DNA from: Cyathus striatus
Taxonomy: Eukaryota; Basidiomycota; Agaricomycetes; Agaricales; Nidulariaceae
NCBI GenBank assembly: GCA_025738555.1
Contig: JAOVFP010000012.1
Coordinates: 3,906,001 to 3,970,000 of the forward strand
Length of the DNA: 64,000 nucleotides
Reading direction: 5' to 3'
Made by a program: the position numbers and the translations under genes. This document shows positions 48,107 to 60,418 of the stretch, piece by piece. Under the pieces are notes generated by a model. That model made no database searches, was not told where the DNA came from, and saw only the letters and a list, made by a program, of their open reading frames with translations. Position 1 is the first letter of the stretch. Every line of letters begins with the position of its first letter.

Positions 48107-50740
48107 AGTTCCATCTGAGATTTGGGACGACGACTTTGAATTCCACCAACCCAACGCCTCTCATTCCCAGAATACAACCCCACGAAAACAATCACAACCG
48201 TCACACGACCAGACACGTCTCCCACCGACTCAGTACTATGTCCCCAATGCCAACGTCATCAACAACTTTAACTCCCCTAATCCCAGTGTTCTAACGCGCA
48301 TGTCCACTGCAAGCAGTACCTGGACGTCCGATTGGGACCAAGAGTCTCAATCCCCACCTTCTCCGCAGTCCCAATCTTCCCCGGACCAATCCTCGGCACC
48401 GCCCCTAACCCCTCCCGCCAACTCCAGCTCAAATCCAAATAACAATCTAAATTTCAATTCTCCAACACCCGTACGCCCCACTACCTCCGCCTCCGCCCAC
48501 CACCCCTCCGAATCACCCGAAGAAACAGAGAACTGGGACGCAGACTTCGAAGACCACACCTCTCCCACACGTGCCCCTCCCCGCCAGCCCAGCCCACCTA
48601 CCAAATGCACCAAGAAAAGCAGTAGCGGCACCACTCCCCGGTGCCGAAGAAAGAGTGGGTCAGACGGTGAAGACGAGCGTGAGAGCTGGGATGAGGAGTT
48701 TGGATTGGATGTTCCCCCTCCTCCTTCCCGAGGAGCGCGTCGTCGGCGCCTAGTCCTTGGATTGCCCACTTCCCCAGGATGCACAGGGAAGCGTATAAGT
48801 TTTGGTGGCGATCGCTGTCTAGGCGACATTGCCAGCTCCGACGACGATGCTCCACCTCCCCTTCCTCCTCTCGCTAAACCTCCCGCGGAAGATGACGTAG
48901 ACTCAGATGAATTTCGGGCCTAAATCGAACGACGAGGGAGGAGACAAAACAGTAACCTCCCGCTCACGTCGAGCGCTCTCCCTCTCCCGTTCATCAACCT
49001 CCTCCCATCCCCCACCTCCACCCGTCCTTCCATTTCTTACATTCCTCGGCATGGGCCTAAGCTCAACCGTCGGCTTAGGAATTCTCCCCTCCCCACCCCA
49101 GCCCTTCCCGCGGTCTCCCACCTCCAGCGTATTCAGCGTGTCAACCACCGCAGACCATACATCGCAATACCACGGCAGCACTACCCATCTCCGCGGGAGC
49201 TTCACGCGCAGCGGTGGGAATACACTGTCAGGCCTCCCACCTAGCCCTCCGATCCATCGTGAACGCGAGAGGAGGAGGTTGAGGAAGAAGTGTCGGCCAG
49301 TTGCTGCTGAACGTGGTGTTTTCGAGTTAAGCGAAGTGGATCCTGAGGAGGGAAGGGCGAGGCCAATGTCGAGGCCTAGGACGCCTTCTTCTCCTCGGCC
49401 TGTTGTGGTGGATCCTGCTCCTGTTCTGCCGCCGAAGGCAGGGGTGGGTGATGTACTGTCTATGCCTTCGGAGGGGCTTTTGAGTCGTATAGGAAGTGTA
49501 AAGCGCAAATGGACAAGGAGGAAGAAGGGAAGTCTAGCGCCTGAAGACGTTACTGGCGGTGAGGAAGCTAGAGGGCGCGTTTCTGGTTTGTTTTATTCCT
49601 TTCTTTCCTTCGTTCTTTAACTTATATACCGTAGATCTTCGTATTGAACATCAAGACCCCCATCTCACCCCCCGCCCACATTCCTCCGCCTCGTCTCTCC
49701 CCTCACAACACCACTCCCTCCGCCGACCAAGCAACCAATCCCCCTCCCCTTCCCCCGCACATACACACGCGCCCCCCACGTTCCGCTTCTTCCGCACACA
49801 AGCAACGAACACGCTGCCTCAGCCAGTAACAGGCAGCCGAAGCGGCAGCATGACCGATCTCTTCCTCCACCAGAACTAGAACGAGTCAGACTCCCACTCA
49901 ACCCCCAGCAAACTTCTTAAAAGGAAGAGTTTGGGATTCGTGCAATTGCGGAAGGAGGAGGCCAAGAGGCCTGTTTCGATGCAGGGTTCTCCGTCGTTTG
50001 GGATTGCTGGGCGATATGGTGAGATTGGAATAGGGAGGACGGCGAGTTCGAAGGAGAAGGAGCGGGATGTAGAGGGGAGGGGAAGAGGTCTGTTTCGAGA
50101 GCTAGGGGTGAGGCTGCTCATTCCAACAACAGGTCGATATCGAGGAGGAAAAGAAGTCCGGCGCCTGAACATGTTGCTGGTGGTGAGGAAGTTAGAGGAT
50201 GTGTTCCTGGTTCGTTTTTTCTTTTCCTTTCTCTTCTCTTAACTAACATCGTCCAGATCTTCGTATAGAAAACCAACACCCTCATTTAACTCCCTGCCCA
50301 CATTCCTCCGCCTCATCTCTCCCCTCCTCACAATACCACTCCCTCCGGCGTCTAACACAGTACTTGGGAGGACGGCTAGAGGTGGAGCTGATATCCCCAA
50401 GGCTAAGGAGAGTGAAGAGGGTAGGGAGGGGGATAAAATCAAAGAGAGGGAAGATAAGGAGAAGGAGAAGGATGGGAATAGGGGATTCATGGACGGCGTG
50501 AGGCGTACTAGTCTCATTTAGAGACATAAGCGCACTAAGAGCGGTGTCTCTCTCACTGGCGTTGTTCAGAATACTCCTTCACCCCTTTCCCACCCTCCTA
50601 GGATTCCTTCGCGTTCTGGTACGCTACGCTTGAAAGACTCCAGAGCGCATCTGAGGAGTGGTATTGGGAGTCGACCTAGTGCCGATGGATACCTTATGCG
50701 CGCCAGCACAGACATACCCTTCACCCGCCCAAGCAAGAAA
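48107..50740 (+). pseudogene. WDxDFE-rich Ser/Pro protein relic, possibly Byr4/Bfa1-like
   Basis: The long exon (about 48107-48923) has three motifs of one kind, WDDDFEF, NWDADFE and SWDEEFGL, in Ser/Pro-rich sequence. After a frame change it continues (about 49050-49590) with FPRSPTSSVFSVSTT and LPPSPPIHRERERRRLRKKC, then LLSRIGSVKRKW. Two related blocks follow, at 49640-49800 and 50250-50345, from an internal duplication. The last part (50540-50740) has HKRTKSGVSLTGVV and LRLKDSRAHLRSGIGSRPSA. This order recalls the Byr4/Bfa1 scaffold of the septation/mitotic-exit GTPase pathway, but I cite that as a guess. Stops, a frameshift and the duplication make it non-functional. It runs straight into the LYS9 fragment. 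Confidence 0.4.
49545..50400. repeat. Internal direct duplication, about 610-bp spacing
   Basis: Copy 1 (about 49545-49740) and copy 2 (about 50160-50360) share GGTGAGGAAG.TAGAGG, a TTTTTC-rich stretch, CAGATCTTCGTAT (or TAGATCTTCGTAT), then CCCACATTCCTCCGCCTC and CTCTCCCCTC. Divergence is moderate, so the duplication is not recent. Confidence 0.7.
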
Positions 50741-50788
50741 GGTGTGCTGCCTTTTATCTTTTGTGGTACGATACTGATGTTGGAGTAG

Positions 50789-51345
50789 ATCAAGAAATTC
50801 TTATCGTACTTCGGTAGTCTTCCCGCCCAGAATGCACAAACAACCCACTAGAATACAAGTTCTCCTGGTCTTCCCGCGGAGCCCTCGCTCCCCTAAACTC
50901 CGCCGCATACCTCTCCGAAGGCAAACAGCTCGATATAAGCGGAGACGAGCTGATAGGCTACGCCCAGCTGTACTTTATCTCTCCCGCTTTCGCTTTCATT
51001 GCGTATCTTCCGGAGGCGGAGGCGGAGGCGGTTGTGTGGGGTACGTTGAGGTACCTCCCTGAGTTTATTAAGGTACTTGCGAAGTTGGGATGGCTGGATG
51101 CGAGTGAGAAGTGATTGGGTGATGAACTTACTTTGGAAGGAGGTTAGTCAAAAGGTTGTTGGTGCTGATGATGCTTCTGAGGCGTATGTTTCTTTCTTTG
51201 TTTACTTTTGGGAGTGGGCTGATGCGGTTGTAGATCTATTATCGAGCGCATCAAGGCGATCTGCGAGCTCCCCAACGAGGCAGAGATGAGCAGAATCATT
51301 TCGGGGTTGAGAAGGATTGGCCCGTTCTCTGATGAAAAGGTCATG
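50789..51345 (+). pseudogene. LYS9: Saccharopine reductase (LYS9) 3' fragment
   Basis: The sequence IKKFLSYFGSLPAQ, then NPLEYKFSWSSRGALAPLNS, then ELIGYAQLYFISPAFAFIAY, VVWGTLRYLPEFIKVLAKLG, LLWKEVSQKVVGA and IISGLRRIGPFSDEKV follows the C-terminal half of fungal Lys9, which makes saccharopine in lysine synthesis. A normal intron is retained (GTATGT at 51185 to GTTGTAG near 51232), so this is a genomic, not a processed, copy. One-base frameshifts occur near 50840 and near 51112, and the final residues are lost. The whole N-terminal nucleotide-binding half is absent. The fragment begins right after an AG in the preceding Ser/Pro gene relic, so a chimeric transcript is conceivable. The true LYS9 must lie elsewhere. 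Confidence 0.85.
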
Positions 51346-51587
51346 TTCTCATCCCCTCTGCCAGTCTCTGCGCTAGCTAGTCTGTCGACTACTTCCGTTT
51401 CGACTTCGTTTCGAACCGGTAACATCTCTAATTCATCTTCCTGCTCAGATGTATTTGTCTCAGCGTAGTCTTTAAGGATATCGTCTTGATCATCGCCATC
51501 CCAAGGCTCCTGCTGTTCAAGTTCTTCCAGTCCTTGAAGAAATGCGGACGTATCCGCAATATCCAGGCTGAAGATTAGGTACGTAAG

Positions 51588-53775
51588 TCAATAGAAGCTA
51601 GCCTTTGCTGATTTGACGTACCTCGAAGATATCTGTGTCCGGTGAGCTTCCGAGATCTTCAAAGTCAACTTTGCTGACTTCTTTGCAGGCCTTATTATTC
51701 CAACCGAGCGCTTTGTCCAAACCTTTCTCATTTCATCGCATTCAAAAGTAGAGGTAAGCCATAGATTGCTATGCTCTGGTAATATCCTGATATGTTTGTG
51801 CTTATCTTCAAAATGGCGCTTCATGAAGTATTTCCAGATCGCGGGATCGGATTTGGGGCATATAGGGCACTGGATTGGGACATTCGAACATGGTGATGAC
51901 TTGGACGATACCGCTGCTACATGGTATGAAAAGTTCATCTTCATAAGGCATCCGCTTGACATTTTTTGATCAATTCTTAGATTACCGTGGCTTCCTTTCC
52001 CTTTCCCCAAGAAATATCGACACAGCGACTGAGGACGCAAGCACAGACCACATAGTACCCCCTTTGCATTAACAACACCAGGATCGAAGAGAATATGTGC
52101 ACCCATGTGCTCGGGGACCCGCTGACCTTGCATGAGGTCAAGTGTAGCGGCTGGCAAGCATCGTGGGCATTCACAGGTTTCCAGACGCCCTATATCACCG
52201 ATATCGTCGTCTGTTTCGCAAACGAAGCAGGCATATCCTGTGTAAGTGTTTAGTTTAAGGTATCGCTAGGAACGAAGGTGGTACTTACCATCAATCTCTC
52301 TGTAGGGGTACTGTCGTGTTGGTTCCAGTCGGGGGACATGTTTGGAGTCAGATACGGTAAGATTTTGGAAGATACTTGCTGCTAGCGCTATGAGCGTTGA
52401 CCCTTGGAAGAGATAGAATGGAATTTTACCCTTCGACGTTGCGGAAAGAGTCGGGTTTATCACCTGGATAAGCCGACCAGGAGTGGAAAAGCAGTGTTCG
52501 TCCGTTGGGCATGTTCTCCAATCGTATGTAAGTCCTGGATCATCATCTGATGCTGCATGTTGTAGTCCTAACACCTGGTATGAAACAGAAACAGTTTCCT
52601 CAGCGAGCATATCAAGATTAGTGCTCTCCACTGTCTGCCCATCGATACGCAAGCTGTTTACTTCAGCAATACAGAGCCAGAAGTGATTGTCTGAGTATAT
52701 TAGCATTCCAATGGGATCTGTCACAAGAAGAACACTAGTGCCCTCCTCCAAAGGCAAGTCAACATTGGTATGTGCCCCATCGCTTTTTCTGTAACGTCCA
52801 ACTGACTGAACACGTCTTAAGCGATCCGTAGAACTGGTAAACTTTCGACTCTTGCTGTATTGTGCAAGGACGCGTGCCTTCGACACATCTTTTCCGTCCA
52901 CAATCAATCGACTCATTACCACGAGATTAGAAGGTAGTTCACTATCAACGAATTCTGAGAAGTGGTCCTCAACTTCAATGCGCATGTCATCGTTAGACCC
53001 AGAAGTGGCCTCAGGCTCTGGAACATCAAGGTTGGTACCTGTGTCATCTGGAGGTTCGTCAATCCTAACATTGGTGTTATCATTGTTGAGATGTGCATCA
53101 ACGAGAAGTGTTCCTAACGGTGAGAGCATGCCTGCCCCAGTTTCTTCAAGCTCGTGTAGAATAGGAATTATGAATTCACATTCCTGCTCTGCCATACTGC
53201 GGCCACGCCTCCATGCCGTCTGGAGTGAGACATTCCTGACCTTCACGTTGCCTCTCCATGCACCTGGCTTTATGTGGTCTGCGCTGTCTGGGATCTCTTT
53301 TGATTCGTGAGTAAGAGCAGGGAGCTTGAGTCGACGTGGGGTACTGTCCCAGTGAGGATAGGTTGCGAGAATGTTAGAGACTTCGGTAGTTCCTGCGAGT
53401 CGGGATACCAGCTGTAGTATGTCCAAGTTTGCGTCGTTCCCAACCATGGTTCTGAGTATTCCGAAGAGTTCTTCAAGGCAGTCGGTACCCAACAGTATTA
53501 CCCAGAATTCACCATCTGGGTCGTCAGCCTTTGCCTTCGCAACACAATAGACGACATTCTTTATCATGAGCTGGATGTCAATGTATAGATTAGTTGGGAG
53601 AAACTCCTTCCCTGCTTGTTTGTAGAGAGCCAGGGCTAGATGTGCTGCGGCACTGAGATGTTCTATCTGCTCAGAGAGAGATAGGTCTACGCATATGTAT
53701 GGGAATACAAGATGATATGTGAACTTTCCAGATAGGTAGTATGTGATGTGCCGTTCCAGAGTGGTACATAAAATA
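51588..53775 (-). pseudogene. Transposon-associated basidiomycete orphan protein, 5'-truncated
   Basis: Exon A (53775-52289) and exon B (52237-51588) join in frame across a GTAAGT..CACAG intron, for about 710 residues. Exon A contains LSLSEQIEHLSAAAHLALAL, FWVILLGTDCLEELFGILRT and NDANLDILQLVSRLAGTTEV. Exon B has CFVCETDDDIG..CECPRC, then VPEHMGAHILFDPGV, CGLCLRP..C..GKGKG and SPCSNVPIQCPICP. I recognise the pattern as a protein that recurs in many basidiomycete genomes, usually among repeats; its function is unknown and the cysteines suggest zinc binding. The reading frame is open to about 53775 but has no start codon; upstream sequence is replaced by a perfect hairpin. It could be an intact 3' part of a transposon gene. 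Confidence 0.65.
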
Positions 53776-53786
53776 TACCAAATGAC

Positions 53787-53836
53787 AGGTACATGGGTAT
53801 GTACCTGTAAACAACCAGGTACATACCCATGTACCT
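53787..53836. repeat. Perfect 21-bp inverted repeat with 8-nt loop
   Basis: AGGTACATGGGTATGTACCT(G) at 53787-53807 is followed by TAAACAAC and the exact reverse complement at 53816-53836. Each arm also contains the near-palindrome GTACATGGGTATGTAC. It lies at the point where the orphan gene loses its 5' part. Confidence 0.95.
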
Positions 53837-54049
53837 CAACGCACGGTAAGCTAGATATTAGTCAGTGTGATGTTTAATAGTAAAACACTTGTAGCGATAT
53901 AAGACTATATCTGTATTAGGAAAGTGGCCATACTACGCTACATTTTCAAAAAAATAAGAATATGTGGTTCTACTAAACTACAATTTTGGCATGCACAAAC
54001 CACATCCTATGTTCACCTCGACTCCCAAGATATATATAGCAAGTTAGTA

Positions 54050-57000
54050 TAGATTCTAGAATACTATTTTTTGGTATACTTAGTTGAAAATATGTCTATA
54101 GAATGTATAAATTGTAATGTAAAATGTAGTCTATAAGAACTGGACTTGAATAATTGATGCGATGCCCCATATACGGACAGATGTGATAAACGTGAGTTAT
54201 TTGGGTTGCGCGCGAAAATAACAGATGAGTCAGCACATGAACGCAGCGCGACGAGACTAGATTCCTGCCATCTGGTGAATGTGGCGGCAGGAGGCAGGGT
54301 CTTCATTTGTAATTTTCGCAATTATTAGTGCATTATGGGGATGTATAATATGGAATAATTATACTATGTTATATCTACATCTAAATGAACGGATCGTGCG
54401 TGTTCTACATTTCTAATAGCGATGTAGAGGATATAAATTAATGAGGTGGAAGTGGTGCATGTAGACTGGATTTACCTTAATTGATGGGATGTTCCATACA
54501 CTGACAGAATTGATACACGTGGTATATATTTGTTTTCCTCAATCTGAAAATAACACATGAGTCAGCACATGAGCCCAGCGCGACGAGACTAGATTCCTCT
54601 CATCTGGTGAATGTAGCAGAAGCAGGCAGGTTCTTCGTTGTAATTTTTCGCATTTATTGGTGCATTATGTGGATCTATAACATAGAATAATTACATTGCG
54701 AAATATCTACTTCTAACAGAATAGATCCTGTGTTTCCTACATTTATGACGGCGATGTGGATGATCTTAATGAATCAGGAAGAAGTGGTGCATGTAGACTG
54801 GATATCCTATGATTGATGCAATGTGCCATATGCCGACAGAAGTGATAAGCATGGGATATTTGTGTTGCGCGTTCCGAAATGACAGATGAGTCAGCACATG
54901 AACCCAGCGCGACGAGACTAGATTCCTGTCATCTGGTGAATGTAGCGGAAGGAAGCAGGTTCTTTGTTTGTAATTTTTTGCATTTATTAGTGCATTATGG
55001 GGATCTATCATATTGAATAATTATATTGCGAAATATCTACATGTAATAGCGAAGTTTGTGATCTAATGAATGAGGTAAAAGTCATTTCTAATAGCGACAT
55101 AAATGATCTAAATAAATGAGGAAGAAGTGGTGCATGTAGACTGGATATCCTATGATTGATGTGATATGCCATATGCCGACAGATGAGATAAGAGTGTGAT
55201 ATTTGTTTTGCGCATTTCATAAATGACACATGAGTCAGCACATGAACGCTGCATGACGAGACTAGATTCCTGTCATCTGGTGAATGTAGTGGAAGCAGGC
55301 AAGATCTTCATTTGTAATTTTTTTGCATTTATTAGTGCATTATGAGGATGTATAATATGGAATAATTATATTATGTTATATCTACATCTAACTGAATGGA
55401 TCGTGCGTGTTCTACATTTCTAATAGCGATTTAGAGGATGTAAATTAATGTGGTAGAAGTGGTGCATGTAGACTGCATATCTTATGATTGATGCGATGTG
55501 CCATACACGAACGGAAGTGATAAGCGTGGGATATTTGTGTTGTGCATTCCGAAAATAACAGATGGGTCAGAACAGGAACCCAGCGCGACGAGACTAGATT
55601 CCTGTCATCTGGTTAATGTGGTGGCAGGACGCAGGATCTTCATTTGTAATTTTCACAATTATTAGTGCATTATGAGGATCTATCATATCAAATAATTATA
55701 TTGTGAAATATTTACATCTAACTAAATGTATTGTGCGTTTCTGACATTTCTAATAGCGAAGTCGATAATCTAAATGAATGAGGTAGAAGTAGTGCATGTA
55801 GACTGGATATCTTATTATTGATGGGATGTGCCATACGCGGAGATGTGATAAGCGTGGGATATTTGTTTTGCGCATTCGGAAAATGACGCATGAGTCAGAA
55901 CATGTACACAGCGTGATGAGACTAGATTCCTGTCATCTGGTGAATGTAGCAGAAGGAGGCAGGATGTTCATTTGTAATTTTTCGCATTTATTAGTGCATT
56001 ATAGGCATCTATCGTATCGAATAATTATAGTGTGAAATATCTACATCTAACTCAACGGATCATGTGTTTCCTACATTTCTAATAGTGAAGTAGATGATTT
56101 AAATGAATGAGGATGTGGTGCATGTAGACTAGATATCCTATGATTGATGTGATGTGCTATACGCCAACAGAAGTGATAAGCGTGGGATATTTGTGTTGCA
56201 CATTCCGAAAATAACACATGAATCAGCACATGAATGCAGCGCGATGAGACTAGATTCCTGTCATCTGGTGAATGTGGCGGAAGTAGGCAAGATGTTCATG
56301 TTTAATTTGTTGCATTTATTTGTGCATTATAGGGATCTATCATATGAAATAGGTATATTCTGAAATATCTACATCTATCTGTATGGACCGTGAATTTCCT
56401 ACATTTATAATAGAAAAGTAGTGGATGTAAATTAATGAGATAGAAGTGGTGCATGTAGACTGGATTTACCTTAATTGATAGGATGTGCCATAGGCAGAAA
56501 GAATTGATACACGTGGTATATTTGTTTTCATCGATCTGAAAATGACACATGAGTCAGCACATGAACCCAGCGCGACGAGACTAGATTCCTGTCGTCTGGT
56601 GAATGTAGCAGAGGCAGGCACGATCTTCATGTTTAATTTGTCGCATTTATTTGTACATTATGGGCAGCTATCATATCGAATAATTATATTGCGAAATATC
56701 TACATCTAACTCAATGGATCATGTGTTTCCTACATTTCTAATAGTGAAGTAGATGATCTAAATGAATGAGGAAGAAGTGGTGCATGTAGACTGGATATCC
56801 TATGATCGATGGGATGTGCTATACGCGGACAGATGTGATAAGCGTGTGATATTTGTGTTGCGTGTTCCGAAAATAACACATGAGTCAGCACATGAATGCA
56901 GCGCGACGAGACTAGATTCCTGTCATCTGGTGAATGTGGCCGAAGGAGACAAGATCTTAATTTTTTAATTTTCGCATTTTTCAGAGCATTATGACGATCT

Positions 57001-57690
57001 ATCATATAATATCATTATATTGTGGAGTATCTGCATCTAACTTAATGGATGGTTTCTACATCTCCAATTGCGAGGTAGAGGATGTAAATTAATAAGGTAG
57101 AAGTGGTGCATGTAGACTGGATATCCTAAGATTGATGGGATGTGCCATACACAGACAGATTTGATAAGCGTCGGATATTTGTTTTGGTGTTCTGAAAATC
57201 ACAGATGAGTCAGCACATGAGCAGGGCGCAATAAGACTAGATTCCTGTCATCAGGATAATGTAGCGGAAGGAGGCAGGATCTTCATTTGTCATTTTTCGC
57301 ATTTATTAGTGAACTATGGATATCTATCACATGGAACAATTATGTTGTGAAATATCTACATGTAACTGAATGGAATGTGCATTTCCTACATTTCTAATAG
57401 CGAAGTAGAGGCTTTAAATTAACAAGGAAGAAGTGGTGCATGTAAACTGTATATCCTATGATTGATGGGATGTGCCATGCGCGAACAGATGGGATAATCG
57501 TGGGATATTTGTTTTGCGCATTCCGAAAATGACACATGAGTGAGCACATGAACACAGCGTGACGAGACTAGATTCCTCTCATGTGGTGAATGCGGCGGAA
57601 GAAGGTAAGGTCTTAATTTTCACTTTTCGTATTTATTATTGCATAATGGGTATCTATCATATAGATTACATATATTGTGAAATATTTATA
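54050..57690. repeat. Satellite array, about 330-bp unit, 11 copies
   Basis: The core GACGAGACTAGATTCCTG begins at or near 54255, 54587, 54916, 55260, 55592, 55920, 56248, 56579, 56910, 57235 and 57566, a spacing of 325-344 bp. Each unit also has AGTGGTGCATGTAGACTGGA, ATGAGTCAGCACATGAAC, CATCTGGTGAATGT and an AT-rich stretch. Copies differ by about 10-20% judged by eye. The 344-bp interval contains a short internal duplication near 55080. Short frames in the array have no coding signature. The unit length is close to two nucleosome repeats. Confidence 0.95.
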
Positions 57691-57967
57691 GTGTGATGAT
57701 TCCCGTGTTATTTTTATCTTGAGCGTTCAGAGAACAACAGATTTCTAATGCCTTTGCCAATCATGTACAAATAACGCTCATTTGCTGAGGTATCGCTTGC
57801 CGACACTCCAATATTTATTAGGGCATCATTCTGCTTTATCTTAAGCAATAATTATAGAGATAACATTTGTGATAGCGAACTACGTGATTACTTATTCCAG
57901 CAATTTCAAGAAATTCATTATTTGTTATTTATTTTATATTACATCTATTGTTCGTTCTGCATATCAA

Positions 57968-59017
57968 TCATATTTTTAAATAATGTATGTCATAATCTTC
58001 CTGCCTCCAAAATACCTTCCAGTCCGGCTTCGATGTGCTCCATTCTTCGTACATTCCATCGTAATCAAAATGAACCCCTGTCAGCTTCTTACCCACTTCA
58101 TTCAAGTTGTATTCTCCTCTTGAAGACGGCAACCATCCATTAACACCACTGGACCGTATTCTGTACCAGCCAGAGATATCTTCTTCGGTAGATGGGACTT
58201 CCTGTTCGACATTGGTGCTGGATGCCGGAGGTGGCATTGGCGGAGTCTTTTGGGTTACGAGGTCCTCCCAAAACCTTTCCAACATTGGGGGTGCAGGAAA
58301 TTCGGACGCCAATTGTTGTGCTTCATTGCTCCACTGCAAGTATTGGTCAACATCATATGTGTCGTCGACCAGACCATACATCTGAAGTATTTCCTTATCA
58401 AACAACCCTATGATGTGCAAGTCGAGGGCCGGAACTACAATTTTTAGAATAAAGAGCACATAGCGCGCATATTCAAAATTGAGGTACAGATACCGCGCTA
58501 CAATGGGAGGATTACCATACTCCAGTAGTATGGACATATCTGCATAATTGGTGTTAATTCAATTCGTAATCTATTATAATATATTCTTACTTTCGTGGAT
58601 AATGTCGTGGCTCATGACAGGAAGGAGGGTGAGTTTTGGATGACTTCCTATCCCATGACAGTTCTGTATTCCTTCAATACTGCATCGAGAACAGTTAAGG
58701 GGGCCATGGACGAAGTCAATTGTACAGGTCTCCTCTACCAGAACGTGAAAGTAGACTTAGTATAATCAACATTTAATTGACTCGATTGACATACCTGCTT
58801 CGAAGCATTTATCGCACGCATTCCTCCTTGTGTACTCTCTCAGTTCATTAACTATATTTTTCAGCATATGCCAGACGGGAGTCACGCCTTGCCCCAAATT
58901 GGAGTATGGCTGCACATAGGGTCCCTAATGATCAACCAGTTAGACAAGACGTGCTCCGAGAATAAGGCTCACTTCAATGGTGTTGAGAATGAAGCTCCGG
59001 AGTGGCCCTTTCTTCAT
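57968..59017 (-). CDS. Orphan protein with Zn2Cys6-like cluster (paralogue A)
   Basis: Four exons join in frame: 59017-58973, 58924-58795, 58734-58591 and 58539-57968, giving 296 residues. The start MKKGPLRSFILNTIE is chosen because it fits the exon phases; the frame is open upstream. After VTPVWHMLKNIVNELREY comes a cluster with spacing C-x2-C-x6-C-x10-C-x2-C-x7-C (ACDKCF..CTIDFVHGPLNC..), which fits the fungal Zn2Cys6 consensus. Then a conserved helical block (YVLFILKIVVPALDL) and an Asp/Pro-rich C-terminus follow. The same cysteine spacing and the post-cluster block recur in the gene at 59581-60418. Probably a nuclear, lineage-specific protein; DNA binding is inferred from the cluster only. 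It borders the satellite array. Confidence 0.7.
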
Positions 59018-59580
59018 GCCGACCGCATAAAATATTGAGGGACCTTGGTGGAGATAGTTTCCTGCATGCTGGCGAGACTGGAAGTAGATACTGAGAGAGG
59101 GTGGGTTGGTGTAGGGAGATAGTGAGTCGGGAAGTGACGAGGACGAGTGTTTTAAGAGGATGGGTTGGTGTACAGAGGAAGGAATAGTGAGCAGGGAAGT
59201 TACGAGGATGAGTGTTTTGATGTGCAACTGAGCTGGATATGTCCGTGTTTCAGGAATACAAGTTAAAACACTACGGCTCACCAAAGATGTGCCTAAATTC
59301 AAGTTTTCCTTGTTTTCCTCTAGCCTATTAGTATCACCGAGACATGTAATGTGAGATGATGCCGGATATAGATTATCTATTTTAAGTAATTCTAACGGGA
59401 CCAGATAAAGACCAGTATAGTAATAGCTCCGATGGGGCTTGTTTCGTTGTATCTATGTGTTCTCCATTTGAAGTCATCGCATCCACAGAGAAAACTGCCC
59501 TTCATTTGCTGCTGTAACGACAAAAGAAAGCAAAGATAGCTGTACTATGGTGACAAAGTGTCAAACATTATTTTCTACAT

Positions 59581-60418
59581 TTAATACACGCCACTATTGA
59601 AACTAAAATCCACTAATCGTAGTCCTTTGTTGTGTATACATTCAAACAACATCCTTCTATAAGTTAGTACCTCTTCTTTAGGTGGCAACCATTGAAGAGC
59701 TTTACGTGCCGTCCATCCTATGTAGTCATATCCTTCGGGATCGTCATCAGGTAGAATTAATTTATTTGCCAGAAGGACTGATACCGGGAGTTGCTGCAAT
59801 CGTCGAAGAGAAGGAACAACTTCCTCAATGAGGTAATATATATATCGATAGAACTCCACCCACCGATACCGATCAGCGTACCGGTGGCTTGCGCAGTTGT
59901 AGGCAAAAAGTATACAATTCGCATCTTAAAAATTTTCTTAGTTATGAAAGTTAAAATAAATGGTGTGTCGAATGAAGACTTACTGTTATTTGTTACTTCG
60001 ATTGCGTGACAAGGCAAAATGTGTAGAGGTGGAACTTTAAAGATATTAGCCATCTCGGCTGGAAATTTGCAATCAATTCGATGTTCTATTTCACATTGAT
60101 AACAATACGTATATGGATGCTCGAAGTCAAACTGACAGAAATTATTTGAAGGGATGCATGTCCGACAACGCTGTGAATGATGGAAGTGTATGAAGAATTT
60201 TAGCAATTTATCGACGATCCAGAACAGCGACAATTGTATCACCCTTGGTGGGCGGAACTCGGTCAAATGCTAGACGGAAATTAGCGTATGTAAACGGAGG
60301 GGATTGAGAGATCTTACCTTGTCGTGTACAAGGTAAAAAGTTGGAGGCGTGGGAAATCAACGTCGAAGTCGATGTAATTTCGGGAATCGTTTTCATCAGA
60401 AGTAAGGTACCAAGGCAT
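59581..60418 (-). CDS. Orphan protein with Zn2Cys6-like cluster (paralogue B)
   Basis: Three exons (60418-60318, 60243-59984 and 59924-59581) give exactly 234 residues, with all phases consistent. The ATG at 60418 opens MPWYLTSDENDSRNYIDFD. The cluster RCRTCIPSNNFC..C..C..C has the same C-x2-C-x6-C-x10-C-x2-C-x7-C spacing as its neighbour. The following LHILPCHAIEVTNN and FYRYIYYLIEEVVPSLRRL align with the corresponding part of the gene at 57968-59017, so the two are paralogues. It is shorter at the C-terminus than paralogue A. Same strand, about 560 bp apart. Function unknown; a regulator is a reasonable but untested guess. Confidence 0.7.

Noticed and set aside
48347..49508. Minus-strand open frames opposite the WDxDFE region
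   Set aside because: GC-rich antisense frames; the plus strand shows ordered motifs.
54050..57690. Short open frames inside the satellite
   Set aside because: They repeat with the 330-bp unit, differ in frame and stop position between copies, and show no codon-level conservation.
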